Source: VFKU01 sp964620045 (GTDB lineage: Bacteria; Hydrogenedentota; Hydrogenedentia; Hydrogenedentales; GCA-2746185). From it: 64,000 nt of DNA. The stretch is taken from NCBI GenBank assembly GCA_964620045.1, contig CAZUJL010000008.1:1-64000 (forward strand), read 5' to 3'. Under the pieces are notes generated by a model. The model was not told where the DNA came from. It was given only the letters and a program-made list of their open reading frames with translations, and ran no database searches. The position numbers were made by a program, and so were the translations under genes. Below are positions 1 through 10,152 of the stretch, one piece after another. Each line of letters begins with the position of its first letter. The stretch's first letter is position 1.

Positions 1-593
1 GCATTGGTAATGTAACCGACATCACGAAAGGCGAGATTCAAGGTCGATATCAGCAGCCCCAACCCCGCCGTAAGCAAGAGTTCAATTGCGATCAACGCCA
101 CCACCCACACGGCGGACGCCGGCGGCAGACCGATTACAACGGCGTACACGACGCTGAGCAGCACGCCGCCAATCACGAGATTCACGCAGGCCGAGCCAAT
201 CGCCGCGAGCGGCAGAACCTCTCGGGGGAAATTCACCTTGGTGACCAAGTTCTCACCATCGATCAGGCTGCGCGCGCTCGAGGTCAGCGCTGCGGCGAGA
301 AACTGCCACATCAGCAGGCCGGACAGGATAAAGAGCGCGTCGAACCCGGCGCCCGCGCCTTCCGGACGCCGTCCCGGTTGCAGTTGGAACACAACCGAAA
401 TGACGAAGGTGAGCACGAGCATCATGAAGAGCGGCTCGAGCACCGCCCACAGCAGGCCCAGCGCCGCATAGCGATAGCGGATGCGCACGTCTTTCCAGAT
501 GAGGTCGAACAAGAGCTCGCGCGCGCGGACGAGGTCGGGAATCAACCGGCGGAGCTGCGTGGGATATTCGTTCGTGTAGAAGGGCCGGCTCAT
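1..593 (-). CDS. ABC-2 type polysaccharide/polyol-phosphate export permease (3' part cut by window edge)
   Basis: Reading from an ATG at 593 gives about 197 residues before the window ends. An N-terminal cytoplasmic helix (RELLFDLIWKDVRIRYRY) leads into membrane segments such as LGLLWAVLEPLFMMLVLTF. The motif LIDGENLVTKVNFPREVLPL is characteristic of the Wzm/KpsM/TagG family, which exports O-antigen, capsule or teichoic acid chains with a separate ATPase. Residues 120-197 hold two or three more membrane helices. The ATPase partner (Wzt-like) should lie beyond the left edge. Family assignment rests on the amphipathic start, the ENLV..V.FP motif and helix spacing; the substrate is unknown. The glycosyltransferase cluster near the right end may serve a related glycan, but that link is inference. 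Confidence 0.85.
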   Translation of the reverse strand, partial: MSRPFYTNEYPTQLRRLIPDLVRARELLFDLIWKDVRIRYRYAALGLLWAVLEPLFMMLVLTFVISVVFQLQPGRRPEGAGAGFDALFILSGLLMWQFLAAALTSSARSLIDGENLVTKVNFPREVLPLAAIGSACVNLVIGGVLLSVVYAVVIGLPPASAVWVVALIAIELLLTAGLGLLISTLNLAFRDVGYITN

Positions 594-637
594 GTGCGTT
601 AAGAATAACAATGCTGCGCGGCGCGATCCAAGGCGGT

Positions 638-1768
638 TCAGCCTGTGAACGCGCGTGCGACCTGCGCTCCCGCCTCCGTCAAATACCGCGCGGCGTGCGC
701 CATGCTCTCGGCGCGACTCCCGGCCAGTGACTCCAGTGCGACCGCGCCGCGAATGCCCTCCGCCTCGAATGCCGCCGCGAGCCCCGCCTCGCATATTCCG
801 GCGACTGCCCAGCACGCAACCCGTGCGGATTTCGCCAGGCGCCCGACACCAACCGGCACCTTGCCGTGCAAGCTTTGGCGATCCAGTTTGCCTTCGCCGG
901 TGATCACGAGATCGGCCTTGGCGATGCGCTCTGCGAGTCCGCTGGCGTCCGCAACCACCTCAAGCCCCGGCCGCAACTGCGCCTTGCAGAACGTGACCAG
1001 CCCCGCGCCGAGTCCGCCCGCCGCGCCCGCGCCGGGTACCTCGCGCAGGTTCAGGCCGTCCTGCGCATGCACATAGTCCGCGAAGTGGGAGAGGGCGGCG
1101 TCCAGCATCTCGCAGGTTTTCGGCGCCGCGCCTTTTTGCGGGCCGTACACAAACGAGGCGCCGTTCGGCCCGCACAGCGGACTGTCCACGTCGTACGCGC
1201 CGATGATCTCCGCATACTTCACCGACTCGCGCACCTTCAGGCCGTCGATGAAATCCAGTTTCGCGAGCGCGAACCCGCCGAAGGGCAGCTCGCGATCATT
1301 CGCGTCGCGCAGGCTGTAGCCCAGCGCCTGCGCCATGCCCGCACCCGCGTCGTTTGTCGCGCTGCCGCCCAGGCCGACGATAATTCGCCGCACGCCGAGT
1401 TTTAATGCGGCGAGCATCAACTCGCCAGTACCGTAGGTGGTCGTGAAACCCGGATGCCGCTGCTCGGCGGGCACGAGGGCGAGCCCGCTCGCCGCGGCGA
1501 CTTCCACCACGGCCGTGTTGCCGTTGCCCAGCAGGCCAAACCTCGCCTCGATGGGATTGCCGAGTGGATCATGTGTCCACTCAGTCACAAATCGCCCGCC
1601 GGTCGCATTCACGAGCGCATCGACGGTGCCTTCGCCGCCATCCGCCATCGGCGCGAGATCGATTTCCGCGTCGGGAAAAGCAGACAAGCAACCGTTTGCC
1701 AGCGCGCGCGCGACCTCCGCGGCGGACAAACACTCCTTGAACGAATCCGGCGCAATTAGAATTCGCAT
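638..1768 (-). CDS. glycerate kinase (type 1, GarK/GlxK family)
   Basis: Phosphorylates D-glycerate with ATP, usually to 2-phosphoglycerate in this family, feeding lower glycolysis. The 376-residue length is typical. Recognisable motifs are the N-terminal RILIAPDSFKECL, DGGEGT at residues 43-48, VGLGGSATNDAGAGM near 132-146 and TGEGKLDRQSLHGK near 290. The ATG at 1768 begins exactly at the conserved IAPDSFK block, so this start is secure although the SD is weak. It sits 44 bases behind the export permease on the same strand with no clear functional link. Assignment to glycerate kinase is strong; whether carbon 2 or carbon 3 is phosphorylated cannot be read from the sequence. Confidence 0.93.
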   Translation of the reverse strand: MRILIAPDSFKECLSAAEVARALANGCLSAFPDAEIDLAPMADGGEGTVDALVNATGGRFVTEWTHDPLGNPIEARFGLLGNGNTAVVEVAAASGLALVPAEQRHPGFTTTYGTGELMLAALKLGVRRIIVGLGGSATNDAGAGMAQALGYSLRDANDRELPFGGFALAKLDFIDGLKVRESVKYAEIIGAYDVDSPLCGPNGASFVYGPQKGAAPKTCEMLDAALSHFADYVHAQDGLNLREVPGAGAAGGLGAGLVTFCKAQLRPGLEVVADASGLAERIAKADLVITGEGKLDRQSLHGKVPVGVGRLAKSARVACWAVAGICEAGLAAAFEAEGIRGAVALESLAGSRAESMAHAARYLTEAGAQVARAFTG

Positions 1769-1804
1769 GAGTGTGCCATCGGGTGTTCGATTCCTGCGCG
1801 TCGC

Positions 1805-1834
1805 TTGTCTGGTGCCGGAATATTACGATATGAT
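1805..1834 (+). promoter_or_regulatory. predicted sigma70-type promoter of the entericidin-like gene
   Basis: TTGTCT at 1805-1810 and TATGAT at 1829-1834 are separated by 18 bases. They match the -35 box at 4/6 and the -10 box at 5/6. The predicted start near 1841 would leave a leader of about 27 bases containing the SD GAGGGGGA before the ATG at 1868. Position and spacing support it; no transcript evidence is available. Confidence 0.5.
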
Positions 1835-1867
1835 CATGGTGTCTTCGGAATTGAGGGGGAAATCTTT

Positions 1868-1996
1868 ATGAAACGAATCATCATGGTGTTCGCGGTGTTC
1901 GCGATTGCGGCCAGTTTTGTCGGATGCAACACGGTGCGCGGCGTCGGCAAGGACGTGGAACGCGCCGGCGAAGGTATCCAGAACGCGACACACTAA
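1868..1996 (+). CDS. entericidin A/B-like small lipoprotein
   Basis: This 42-residue peptide starts at an ATG eight bases after a strong SD (GAGGGGGA). It has a lysine/arginine start (MKRIIM), a hydrophobic core and a lipobox-like FVGC with the acceptor cysteine at residue 20. The mature part, NTVRGVGKDVERAGEGIQ, is the hallmark of entericidin-family lipoproteins (CNTV.G.GkDv..aG..i). Entericidin B is a small outer-envelope lipoprotein linked to stress and stationary-phase lysis in enterobacteria, but in most genomes the role is unknown. There is no paired entericidin A here. It is transcribed alone, divergent from the glycerate kinase, with its own predicted promoter. An earlier in-frame TTG at 1805 lies inside that promoter and is disfavoured. 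Confidence 0.88.
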   Translation: MKRIIMVFAVFAIAASFVGCNTVRGVGKDVERAGEGIQNATH

Positions 1997-2005
1997 TCCT
2001 GTCCG

Positions 2006-4924
2006 CTATCGCCGCAGGGTAATCAGCTCGGGCGGCGACGGCAATCCATGATGCGTTGAGGCCGCGGTTCGGCCGTCGCGCAACTGCGCGAGCAGGTTGT
2101 CGGGCGGTATTCGCAGGATAATCTCGACCGTGCGCGTGCCCGCGCGCCAGGATTCCGTCAGATCAACGCTTGTATGCGGCGGCAACGCAAAGCCTCCGCG
2201 CGACCCGTCCACGCGCACTTCAGCAATCTCGCTCAGTCCGCGTAGGCGCAATTCCACGCGCCGGCCCTCGGTTTGAGGCGCGCCGTCCACACGCGCGGTG
2301 TAAACGATAGTGCCGAAGTAGTCCCGCAACCCCTGCGATTCGAGCGAACCTACCGCGATCGTGTCTCGCGCGGGTGCGATACGCGTGCATTCGTCCTTCA
2401 GCGTCACATCCGCAAACGGCCCGCGCAACCACGGCGCCTGAAAATCTCCGGGCGTCGCATACAGCCGCCACACTTCCAGCGTATGTTCGCCGGAATTCAG
2501 CGGCGGTAACGGCACCATCCGCATCGCGAGATCCAAGGCCCATTCGTCGCCGTCGGTCGGCAGCTCGTCGTTGTTGAGGCGCATCGAGGCGCCTTCACTC
2601 AGCTCCGCGAGCACGAAACAATCGTTGATGATCGGCGTTCCGGCCGCCACGCGAAACCGCCACTGCGTTCGCAGCGACACCGGCCCGCGCGCCTGGGCGA
2701 TGCGTTCGGCGAGGCGCTGTCGCAGTTCATTCGGGCCGACCCAGTCCGATCCAACCCCGTCCGCGATGCGGCATTCCGCCAGCGCAGTGGCGTTTGGCGC
2801 CATGCGGCGCACCGACCACGGCGGAACGATGCGCGCTTCTTCCGTAAAGGCGGCGCCAGCAATTGGCTTGTCCAACTCCTCCGGCATCGACACCACCAGC
2901 GAGGCCGCGCCGGGTTCCAGCGTAATGGTGTGATGAATGGCCTCGCCGGCCGTGATGGCGCCCAGCGGCACAAGCGTGCCCGTCAGCGGGTCCCATTGCT
3001 CCGCGTGCCCGCTGAGGCGCGCCGGCTGCTCAAGCGTGACATGCACCGTGCGATCGCCGCCGTTATGCGCGGCGGTGAACCCAATCTCGTCCCACACGCG
3101 CGTGAGCGAGGTCACGCATTCGGGGGCGCGATGCTGATCGGCATCGATCAGCGTCGCCGAAATTTTAGCGCGGCGCAGCCGATCGATCAGCGCGTGATAT
3201 CGTCCAAAGTCCGTCCCTTGCACAATCCGCTCGCCGTACTCTTCGAAAAACTTCGCAGCCTGATCTGAACGCCGTCCATCCACGAGTTCCGGCACGGACC
3301 CCACGGCGAGCACGATCCCACCACTGATCGCGAAATCGTGCAGCAGGTTGAGTGTTCCGGAGCGCAGATTCAGCAGCGGCGGCAACACCACCACGCGGTA
3401 TTCCGCCTGGCCCACGCGGATCGCGCGGTGTCCGGCGTGGCCGTGCCGCGCGAGCACGGCCTCGTCGCCGTAGTCGAATGTGATGTCGGCTGTCGCGAGC
3501 GTACGCGTGATTGCTTCGAAGTGCCGCGCGATCGCGGCATGCACGCGGGACGATTCGGTCGTATTGTCGACACAGTACGCGGCCTGCAGGCTCGTGTATG
3601 GATGGAGCAGCAACACATCCGCGGGGGCGCGGCCCTGGCCGAGCATCCACGCGAGCCGCGCCTCGGCGTCGAACTGCGCGCGCAGGTGCGTGTCTTCGTC
3701 TTGCGAGCCGATCACCGTGGCGCCATCGTGTTTGCGATCGCCGCGCAGACTGGCCGGCACGGCGCGCTCGGCGATGAAGGTGACGCCGTGCACGGCACGC
3801 TCCATCGCACAACCGATCCGGCCGGCGCACCGATCGCGCGATGCAACCTCCAGCATGCCTTCCTGTCCCAATTGGCGCTTGATCGATCGCGCTTCGTGCA
3901 GCGCGACGTCGTTGGTATCGGATACGATCGCGGCAAAGGAATGCTCGGCATACCGCGCCATTGTCCGGCCCAGCCGCGGCGTCGCGTCAGGGAAGGAGGG
4001 CGCCGCGGGCAGCGCGCAGGCGTGCGGAATACCGCGTTCCGTCGACCACCGCACGAACGGCTGCGTGAATCCTTCCAGCAGCATGTCATCCAGCAGGCCC
4101 CAGAAATCGAAGCGCACCGCTTCGTGCCCCGGCAGATCGAAGAACAGTGCGGGCAGGCTCGAAATCAGCGAATACCCGTGGCTTTCCTGAAACAGCGCGG
4201 GCGCTTCGGCGTCCCACGGCACGGTGCCGGGAATGGACGAGGGACTCGCCCCGAGCATCAGGCATAGTCCAATCGTATTGCCGAAATATTTGCGCGCCTG
4301 CAGATGGTATCGCTGGTGGGTGCGCTCGATCAGCTGCTGCGTCGCATCCGCATCGAACAAGCTCAAGCGATCCGGCGAGGTCTTTAGTCGAAACAGCAAC
4401 CGGCGCACCGGCGCGGCTTCGCTCAAGTCGGTTCCTGTCAGCGCACGCAGGCTTTGCGGCGCTCGTCGCCCGCCATCCGGCGCGGGCCGCGCCGATTCGC
4501 GTGTGACTTCAAACGCCGCGACAAATTCCGCCGCCGCATGCGCCGCAGGCACCGTGCCCGCCGGCACGTCATCCATCACGAGTACCTGCGCCGCGCGATC
4601 GGGCGCATCACGCAGGATTCCGCTCACGATGGATTGCGTGGCGGGATCGTTAAAATCCTCGGCGATCCAGATGGATGCCCGCTGTTTGCGCGCGCGTTTG
4701 GCTACGGCCGCGACTGCCTCAAACCATGTCTCGCCGAGATAGGCCCCCGGCGGCAGGCCCGCGCCGGGACGAATCAGCGCGCCACCAAAACCCGCAGCGA
4801 GCATGGCGTCCAGTTGTTCCGCCAGCCGGTCGGCATCGACGTGGTCGTTCCAAATCCACCGCGCCATCGGACGGAAGGTGGCGGGGGAGCGTGCGAATAT
4901 TTTTCGGGCGCTGCGGAGGTTCAT
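2006..4924 (-). CDS. GH106-like (alpha-L-rhamnosidase superfamily) glycoside hydrolase, putative
   Basis: A 972-residue protein. The first 120 residues fit the start of GH106-like proteins: a WIWN motif, then a strand with GFGGALIRPG, then YLGETWFEAV and a WIAEDFNDP strand resembling the usual wlYDEd.yPSG element of a TIM barrel. Further on, a block around residues 215-275 (ICLMLGASPSSIPGTVPW ... SHGYSLISSLPALFFD) resembles the family's E..YG.d....LPaLf segment. The C-terminal third looks like beta-sandwich carbohydrate-binding modules. No signal peptide is visible, so it may be cytoplasmic. Activity on rhamnosides is not shown, and the expected catalytic acids are not obvious. It is a single gene 60 bases downstream of the HD-GYP regulator. 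An alternative start is the internal Met before ARWIWN. Confidence 0.6.
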   Translation of the reverse strand: MNLRSARKIFARSPATFRPMARWIWNDHVDADRLAEQLDAMLAAGFGGALIRPGAGLPPGAYLGETWFEAVAAVAKRARKQRASIWIAEDFNDPATQSIVSGILRDAPDRAAQVLVMDDVPAGTVPAAHAAAEFVAAFEVTRESARPAPDGGRRAPQSLRALTGTDLSEAAPVRRLLFRLKTSPDRLSLFDADATQQLIERTHQRYHLQARKYFGNTIGLCLMLGASPSSIPGTVPWDAEAPALFQESHGYSLISSLPALFFDLPGHEAVRFDFWGLLDDMLLEGFTQPFVRWSTERGIPHACALPAAPSFPDATPRLGRTMARYAEHSFAAIVSDTNDVALHEARSIKRQLGQEGMLEVASRDRCAGRIGCAMERAVHGVTFIAERAVPASLRGDRKHDGATVIGSQDEDTHLRAQFDAEARLAWMLGQGRAPADVLLLHPYTSLQAAYCVDNTTESSRVHAAIARHFEAITRTLATADITFDYGDEAVLARHGHAGHRAIRVGQAEYRVVVLPPLLNLRSGTLNLLHDFAISGGIVLAVGSVPELVDGRRSDQAAKFFEEYGERIVQGTDFGRYHALIDRLRRAKISATLIDADQHRAPECVTSLTRVWDEIGFTAAHNGGDRTVHVTLEQPARLSGHAEQWDPLTGTLVPLGAITAGEAIHHTITLEPGAASLVVSMPEELDKPIAGAAFTEEARIVPPWSVRRMAPNATALAECRIADGVGSDWVGPNELRQRLAERIAQARGPVSLRTQWRFRVAAGTPIINDCFVLAELSEGASMRLNNDELPTDGDEWALDLAMRMVPLPPLNSGEHTLEVWRLYATPGDFQAPWLRGPFADVTLKDECTRIAPARDTIAVGSLESQGLRDYFGTIVYTARVDGAPQTEGRRVELRLRGLSEIAEVRVDGSRGGFALPPHTSVDLTESWRAGTRTVEIILRIPPDNLLAQLRDGRTAASTHHGLPSPPELITLRR

Positions 4925-4984
4925 GGCAATACCGGCGCGCGCTCACAAAACGGATTGCAGTTCAGGCAGACCCGACGAACGCGC

Positions 4985-6517
4985 TCATTCATCCCGGCCG
5001 GGTTGCAGGTTTGAGTACTTCTGAATCTCACCGGACTGAATCATATCGATAAACACCTGCGAAATGCGCGGATCGAGTTTTTGGCCCGAGCATTTCTTTA
5101 GCTCATCGATGATGCGATCCGGAGACATCCCCTTGCGGTACGCGCGATCGCCCGACATCGCGTCGTAGGTGTCGGCCACCGCCAGCACGCGCACGCGGTC
5201 ATCGATCGATGCGCCGCGCAGACCATCGGGGTAGCCGGAGCCGTCGAGCCGCTCGTGGTGCGAGCGCACGATGGAGAGGTGATCGCGTGTGATGAAGCCG
5301 ACCGGTTGCAGCACGTCGAAGCCAATGACCGGATGCCGTTTGATCGCTTCCCATTCATCCTGAATGAGCGGGTCGACCTTATTGAGAATTGCGTCGCTCA
5401 CGCCGATCTTGCCCACGTCGTGCAGCATCGCGCCCAGGCGAATCGTCTCGATGTCCGGCTTCGGCATGCCGATGCGCATCGCGGCCATCACGGCGTAGTT
5501 GCGCACGCGCTCGCTGTGGCCGTGCGTGTACGGATCCTTTGCTTCCAGAATGCGCGCCATCGACTGCAGCGTATCCAAGTGCGCGTGCTCAAGGTCTTTC
5601 AGCAGGTGCACATTTTCCAGCGCGACGGAGGCGTGTTTGCCGATGATGCTGAGCGCCTTCAGATCGCTGTCCGTGAAGGAGCGGCCGTCTTTCTTGCGGT
5701 TCACATTCAGCACGGCCAGCACGGGCGGACGGTGGTTTCCGTTGCCCCGCACGGGCGCGTCCGCATGGTGGATGCGCTCCAGCGGCACGGAGATAAACGA
5801 CGCGTCTTCCAGGCCGCGGCTGAGCCGCGCCAAGTCGGGATTTTTTTGGATGTCTTGCACGCACAGCGGCAGGTTATTTTCCGCCACCCAGCCCGCGATG
5901 CTCTTGCCGTAGTCCACCGTCGCCGCCGCACCCTCGGGCACGCCGATGCTCGCCGCGCGCGTGAGTGCGCGGCCGTCTTCCGTCGTCAGCATGATCGAAC
6001 CGCGCAATGCACCCACGCGCTCAAGCGCCGCCTTCAACACGAACTGAAACAGGCGGTTCTCGTCGTGGATGCTCGCAATTTCTTCGCTGATGCGGAAGAG
6101 CTCGGTCAAATCGCGCAGGCGCGCGTTGTCGTTCATCAACCGGTGGCGTTCAAGCGCGTTGTGAATCGCGAGTTTGATCTCGCTCAGGCTGAACGGTTTG
6201 AGGACGTAGTCATATGCGCCCTCGCGCACGGCCGCGCGCGCCGATTCCAGCGTCGCGTAACCCGTCATCACGATCGGAATGAGGTTGGGGGCGAGGCGTC
6301 GCGCTTCGCGAATGAGCTGGATGCCGTCCATTTCCGGCATCATGATGTCGGTGAACAGCAACAGGAAATCGCTGCGCGACGAAATGCGCGTGAGCGCTTC
6401 GTTCCCGCCCGACGCGGCGACCACATCGAACCCTTCGTCGACGAGAATCTCGCTCAGCAAATCGCGGATGACGGCTTCGTCATCAACGACGAGAATACTG
6501 CCCCCTTGCGTGTACAT
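4985..6517 (-). CDS. response regulator with REC, GAF and HD-GYP domains (c-di-GMP phosphodiesterase)
   Basis: 510 residues. REC domain at about 7-120 with D12/D13, phosphoacceptor D57 in FTDIMMPEMDG, TGYA and LKPF motifs. A GAF-like domain spans about 140-310. The C-terminal HD-GYP domain carries HGHSERV, LHDVGKIGV, HPVIGFDVL and SHHERLDGSGYPDGL, so the metal ligands and the GYP loop are complete. It should hydrolyse c-di-GMP to pGpG/GMP when phosphorylated by an unlinked histidine kinase. I chose the ATG at 6517 because it follows GGGGGAG and directly precedes the REC domain; an in-frame start 12 codons upstream has no SD. With the cyclase at 38059-38991 it forms a c-di-GMP make/break pair. 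Confidence 0.92.
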   Translation of the reverse strand: MYTQGGSILVVDDEAVIRDLLSEILVDEGFDVVAASGGNEALTRISSRSDFLLLFTDIMMPEMDGIQLIREARRLAPNLIPIVMTGYATLESARAAVREGAYDYVLKPFSLSEIKLAIHNALERHRLMNDNARLRDLTELFRISEEIASIHDENRLFQFVLKAALERVGALRGSIMLTTEDGRALTRAASIGVPEGAAATVDYGKSIAGWVAENNLPLCVQDIQKNPDLARLSRGLEDASFISVPLERIHHADAPVRGNGNHRPPVLAVLNVNRKKDGRSFTDSDLKALSIIGKHASVALENVHLLKDLEHAHLDTLQSMARILEAKDPYTHGHSERVRNYAVMAAMRIGMPKPDIETIRLGAMLHDVGKIGVSDAILNKVDPLIQDEWEAIKRHPVIGFDVLQPVGFITRDHLSIVRSHHERLDGSGYPDGLRGASIDDRVRVLAVADTYDAMSGDRAYRKGMSPDRIIDELKKCSGQKLDPRISQVFIDMIQSGEIQKYSNLQPGRDE

Positions 6518-6624
6518 TGGCTCCCCCGCGACACCCCGCGCAGATGATAGCACAGCCCCCGCATTGGCCGAAGGCCCGCAAGGTCCGGAGGTGGCTTTCG
6601 GGGAGGGTGGTGACGGGGTGCGAC

Positions 6625-8001
6625 TTACCCGAGCCGCTTACGCGCCCGGCGCAGTGCGGCCTTCACCTGCTTCGGCGCGGTTCCGCCCGGCACGTCGCGC
6701 CGCGCGGCCAGCTTCACCGGATCGAACAGGGCCGAAACATCCTTATCGAACAGGGACGAGGCCTTTTTCAGTTTATCCAACGTCAGTTCCGGCAGGCGGC
6801 GCTTGGTTTTGGTGCAGAGCAGCACCAGTTTGCCCACGACCTCGTGTGCCTCGCGGAACGGCATGCCCTTCGCCGCGAGGTAGTCGGCGAGGTCGGTGGC
6901 TTCGAGGAAGCCTTCGCGAGTCGCCGCCAGCATCGCGTCGCGCTTTACCTTGATCGACGGGATCATCTTCGCGGTCACGCCGAGGCAGATCTGTACGGTG
7001 TCTGCCGCGTCGAAGGCAGGCTCTTTGTCTTCCTGCATATCGCGGTTGTAGGTCATCGGCAGACCCTTCATCAGCGTCAGCAACGCCATGAGGTCGCCAT
7101 ACACTCGGCCGGTCTTCCCGCGCACCAACTCCGCCACGTCAGGATTCTTTTTCTGCGGCATGATGCTGGAGCCGGTCGTAAATGCGTCGCCGATCTCGAT
7201 GTAGCCGAATTCCGGCGTGGACCACAGCACCAGTTCCTCGCTCAGGCGCGACAGGTGCATCATCGTTACCGCGGAATTCGAGCAGAACTCGATCAGGTAG
7301 TCGCGATCCGACACGGCATCCATACTGTTTTCGGAAATTCGGTCAAAGCCGAGTTCTTTCGCGACCTGTTCGCGGTTGATCGGATACGACGTGCCCGCCA
7401 GCGCGGCGGAGCCGAGCGGCAATACATTCACGCGTTTGCGCAACTCGAAAAAACGCTGCTCGTCACGCGCGAACATTTCGATATACGCGTGGATATGGTG
7501 CGCCAGCAGCACCGGCTGTGCGTGCTGCATGTGGGTCAGGCCCGGCAGCACAACGTCGATATGCTTTTCCGCGAAATCGATCAGTGCGCCCTGCAGGCTG
7601 CGCAGCAGCGCTACGACTTCATCCACCTGATCGCGCGCCCACAACCGCACGTCGGTCGAAATCTGATCGTTCCGGCTGCGCGCGGTGTGCAGCCGCTTGC
7701 CGGCTTCGCCGATCCGCTTCGTTAAGGCGGACTCGATGTTCATGTGGACGTCTTCGAGCGCGAGGTCCCACAGGAACTTTCCGGCTTCGATATCCTTGTC
7801 GATCGCCGTCAGGCCAGCGATGATTTTTTTCGCGTCGGCCTTGGCAATGATTCCGCAATCGCCCAGCATGCGCGCGTGCGCGATGCTCCCCCGAATGTCC
7901 CACGGCGCGAGCCGCGAATCGAAGGACACGGACTCGCCCAAGCGCTCGACGAGCGCGTCCGTCTCCGACTCAAACCGCCCGCCCCAGAGTTTCTTGCTCA
8001 T
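6625..8001 (-). CDS. argH: argininosuccinate lyase
   Basis: Last step of arginine synthesis: argininosuccinate to arginine and fumarate in the cytoplasm. 458 residues, a normal length. It begins with the diagnostic KLWGGRFE. It carries TARSRNDQ, THMQHAQPVLLAHH and the fumarase-superfamily signature GSSIMPQKKNPDVAELVRGK, whose serine is the catalytic residue of the mobile loop. It starts three bases after argG ends and is the last gene of the argD-argF-argG-argH operon. No terminator is obvious immediately after it. Confidence 0.98.
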   Translation of the reverse strand: MSKKLWGGRFESETDALVERLGESVSFDSRLAPWDIRGSIAHARMLGDCGIIAKADAKKIIAGLTAIDKDIEAGKFLWDLALEDVHMNIESALTKRIGEAGKRLHTARSRNDQISTDVRLWARDQVDEVVALLRSLQGALIDFAEKHIDVVLPGLTHMQHAQPVLLAHHIHAYIEMFARDEQRFFELRKRVNVLPLGSAALAGTSYPINREQVAKELGFDRISENSMDAVSDRDYLIEFCSNSAVTMMHLSRLSEELVLWSTPEFGYIEIGDAFTTGSSIMPQKKNPDVAELVRGKTGRVYGDLMALLTLMKGLPMTYNRDMQEDKEPAFDAADTVQICLGVTAKMIPSIKVKRDAMLAATREGFLEATDLADYLAAKGMPFREAHEVVGKLVLLCTKTKRRLPELTLDKLKKASSLFDKDVSALFDPVKLAARRDVPGGTAPKQVKAALRRARKRLG

Positions 8002-8004
8002 TCG

Positions 8005-9216
<1,212 letters not shown>

Positions 9217-9249
9217 TGCCGCTCCTTCGTACCCGTTATTGGTTCAGCG

Positions 9250-10152
9250 TTACCGCATCAACTTCAGCATTACGGCCTTCTGCGCGTGCAGCCGATTTTC
9301 CGCCTCGTCGAACACAATCGACGCCGCGCTCTCGATCACGTCGTCGGTCACTTCCTCGCCGCGGTGCGCGGGCAGGCAGTGCATGAACAGCGCGTCCGGC
9401 CCGGCCAACTCCATCACGCGCCGGTTCACCTGATACGGTCGAAATGCCTTCTGCCGCTTCGTGTTCTCGGCTTCCTGGCCCATGCTGGTCCACACATCCG
9501 TGTAGACCACGTCCGCGCCCTTCACGCCGCTCTCCAGGTCCTGCGTAACGCGGTAGCGGTCGCCTGCGAGTTTCTGCGCGAGTTCGTGTGCGGGTCCCGT
9601 GAGTTCGTAGCCCTTGGGACACACCAGCGTAAGCTTAATCGGAATACACGCCGCCAATTCCGCCCACGACGCGAACACGTTGTTCCCGTCGCCGACGAAG
9701 GCCACGTGCATGCCATCCAGTTTGCCGCGCTTCTCGCGCAACGTCATCGCGTCGGCCAAGATCTGGCACGGGTGCAATTGATCCGTCAGCGCGTTGATCA
9801 CCGGCACAGCCGCGAAGGCCGCCAGTTCGAGCACGCTTTCGTGTGAGCGCGTGCGCGCGACGATGCCTTCGACCCAGCGCTCGAGATTGCGCGCGATGTC
9901 CGGCACGGTTTCGCGTTCGCCGAGCCGCATCTCCATGAACACGGCGTGCCCGCCGAGCTGGTAGATGCCGGTCTCGAAGGTCACGCGCGTGCGCAGGCTC
10001 GGCTTCTCGAACAGCATGCCGATCGTTTTGCCCCGCAGCGGATGATAAATCTCACCCGCATTGCGGCGTTTTTTCAGATCGTCCGCGAGGTCCAGTAGTT
10101 CTTCAATCTCCCCGCGCGTGAGGTCCGCGAAGGAGATAAGGTCTTCGTACAT
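9250..10152 (-). CDS. argF: ornithine carbamoyltransferase
   Basis: Transfers the carbamoyl group to ornithine, giving citrulline. The carbamoyl-phosphate site PSLRTRVTFETG, the HPCQILAD motif and the ornithine-loop FMHCLPAHRGEEVTD are all present, which separates it from the aspartate and N-acetylornithine enzymes. 300 residues. Its ATG shares one base with the argD stop (TGATG at 10150-10154), so translation is coupled. No carbamoyl-phosphate synthase gene lies in the window. Confidence 0.97.
   Translation of the reverse strand: MYEDLISFADLTRGEIEELLDLADDLKKRRNAGEIYHPLRGKTIGMLFEKPSLRTRVTFETGIYQLGGHAVFMEMRLGERETVPDIARNLERWVEGIVARTRSHESVLELAAFAAVPVINALTDQLHPCQILADAMTLREKRGKLDGMHVAFVGDGNNVFASWAELAACIPIKLTLVCPKGYELTGPAHELAQKLAGDRYRVTQDLESGVKGADVVYTDVWTSMGQEAENTKRQKAFRPYQVNRRVMELAGPDALFMHCLPAHRGEEVTDDVIESAASIVFDEAENRLHAQKAVMLKLMR

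Noticed and set aside
1805..1867. Longer form of the entericidin-like protein starting at TTG
   Set aside because: The extra residues would precede the signal peptide, and the region holds the predicted promoter and SD.
5255..6547. A 430-codon open frame antisense to the HD-GYP response regulator
   Set aside because: The opposite strand has intact REC and HD-GYP motifs; this frame shows only antisense-like composition.
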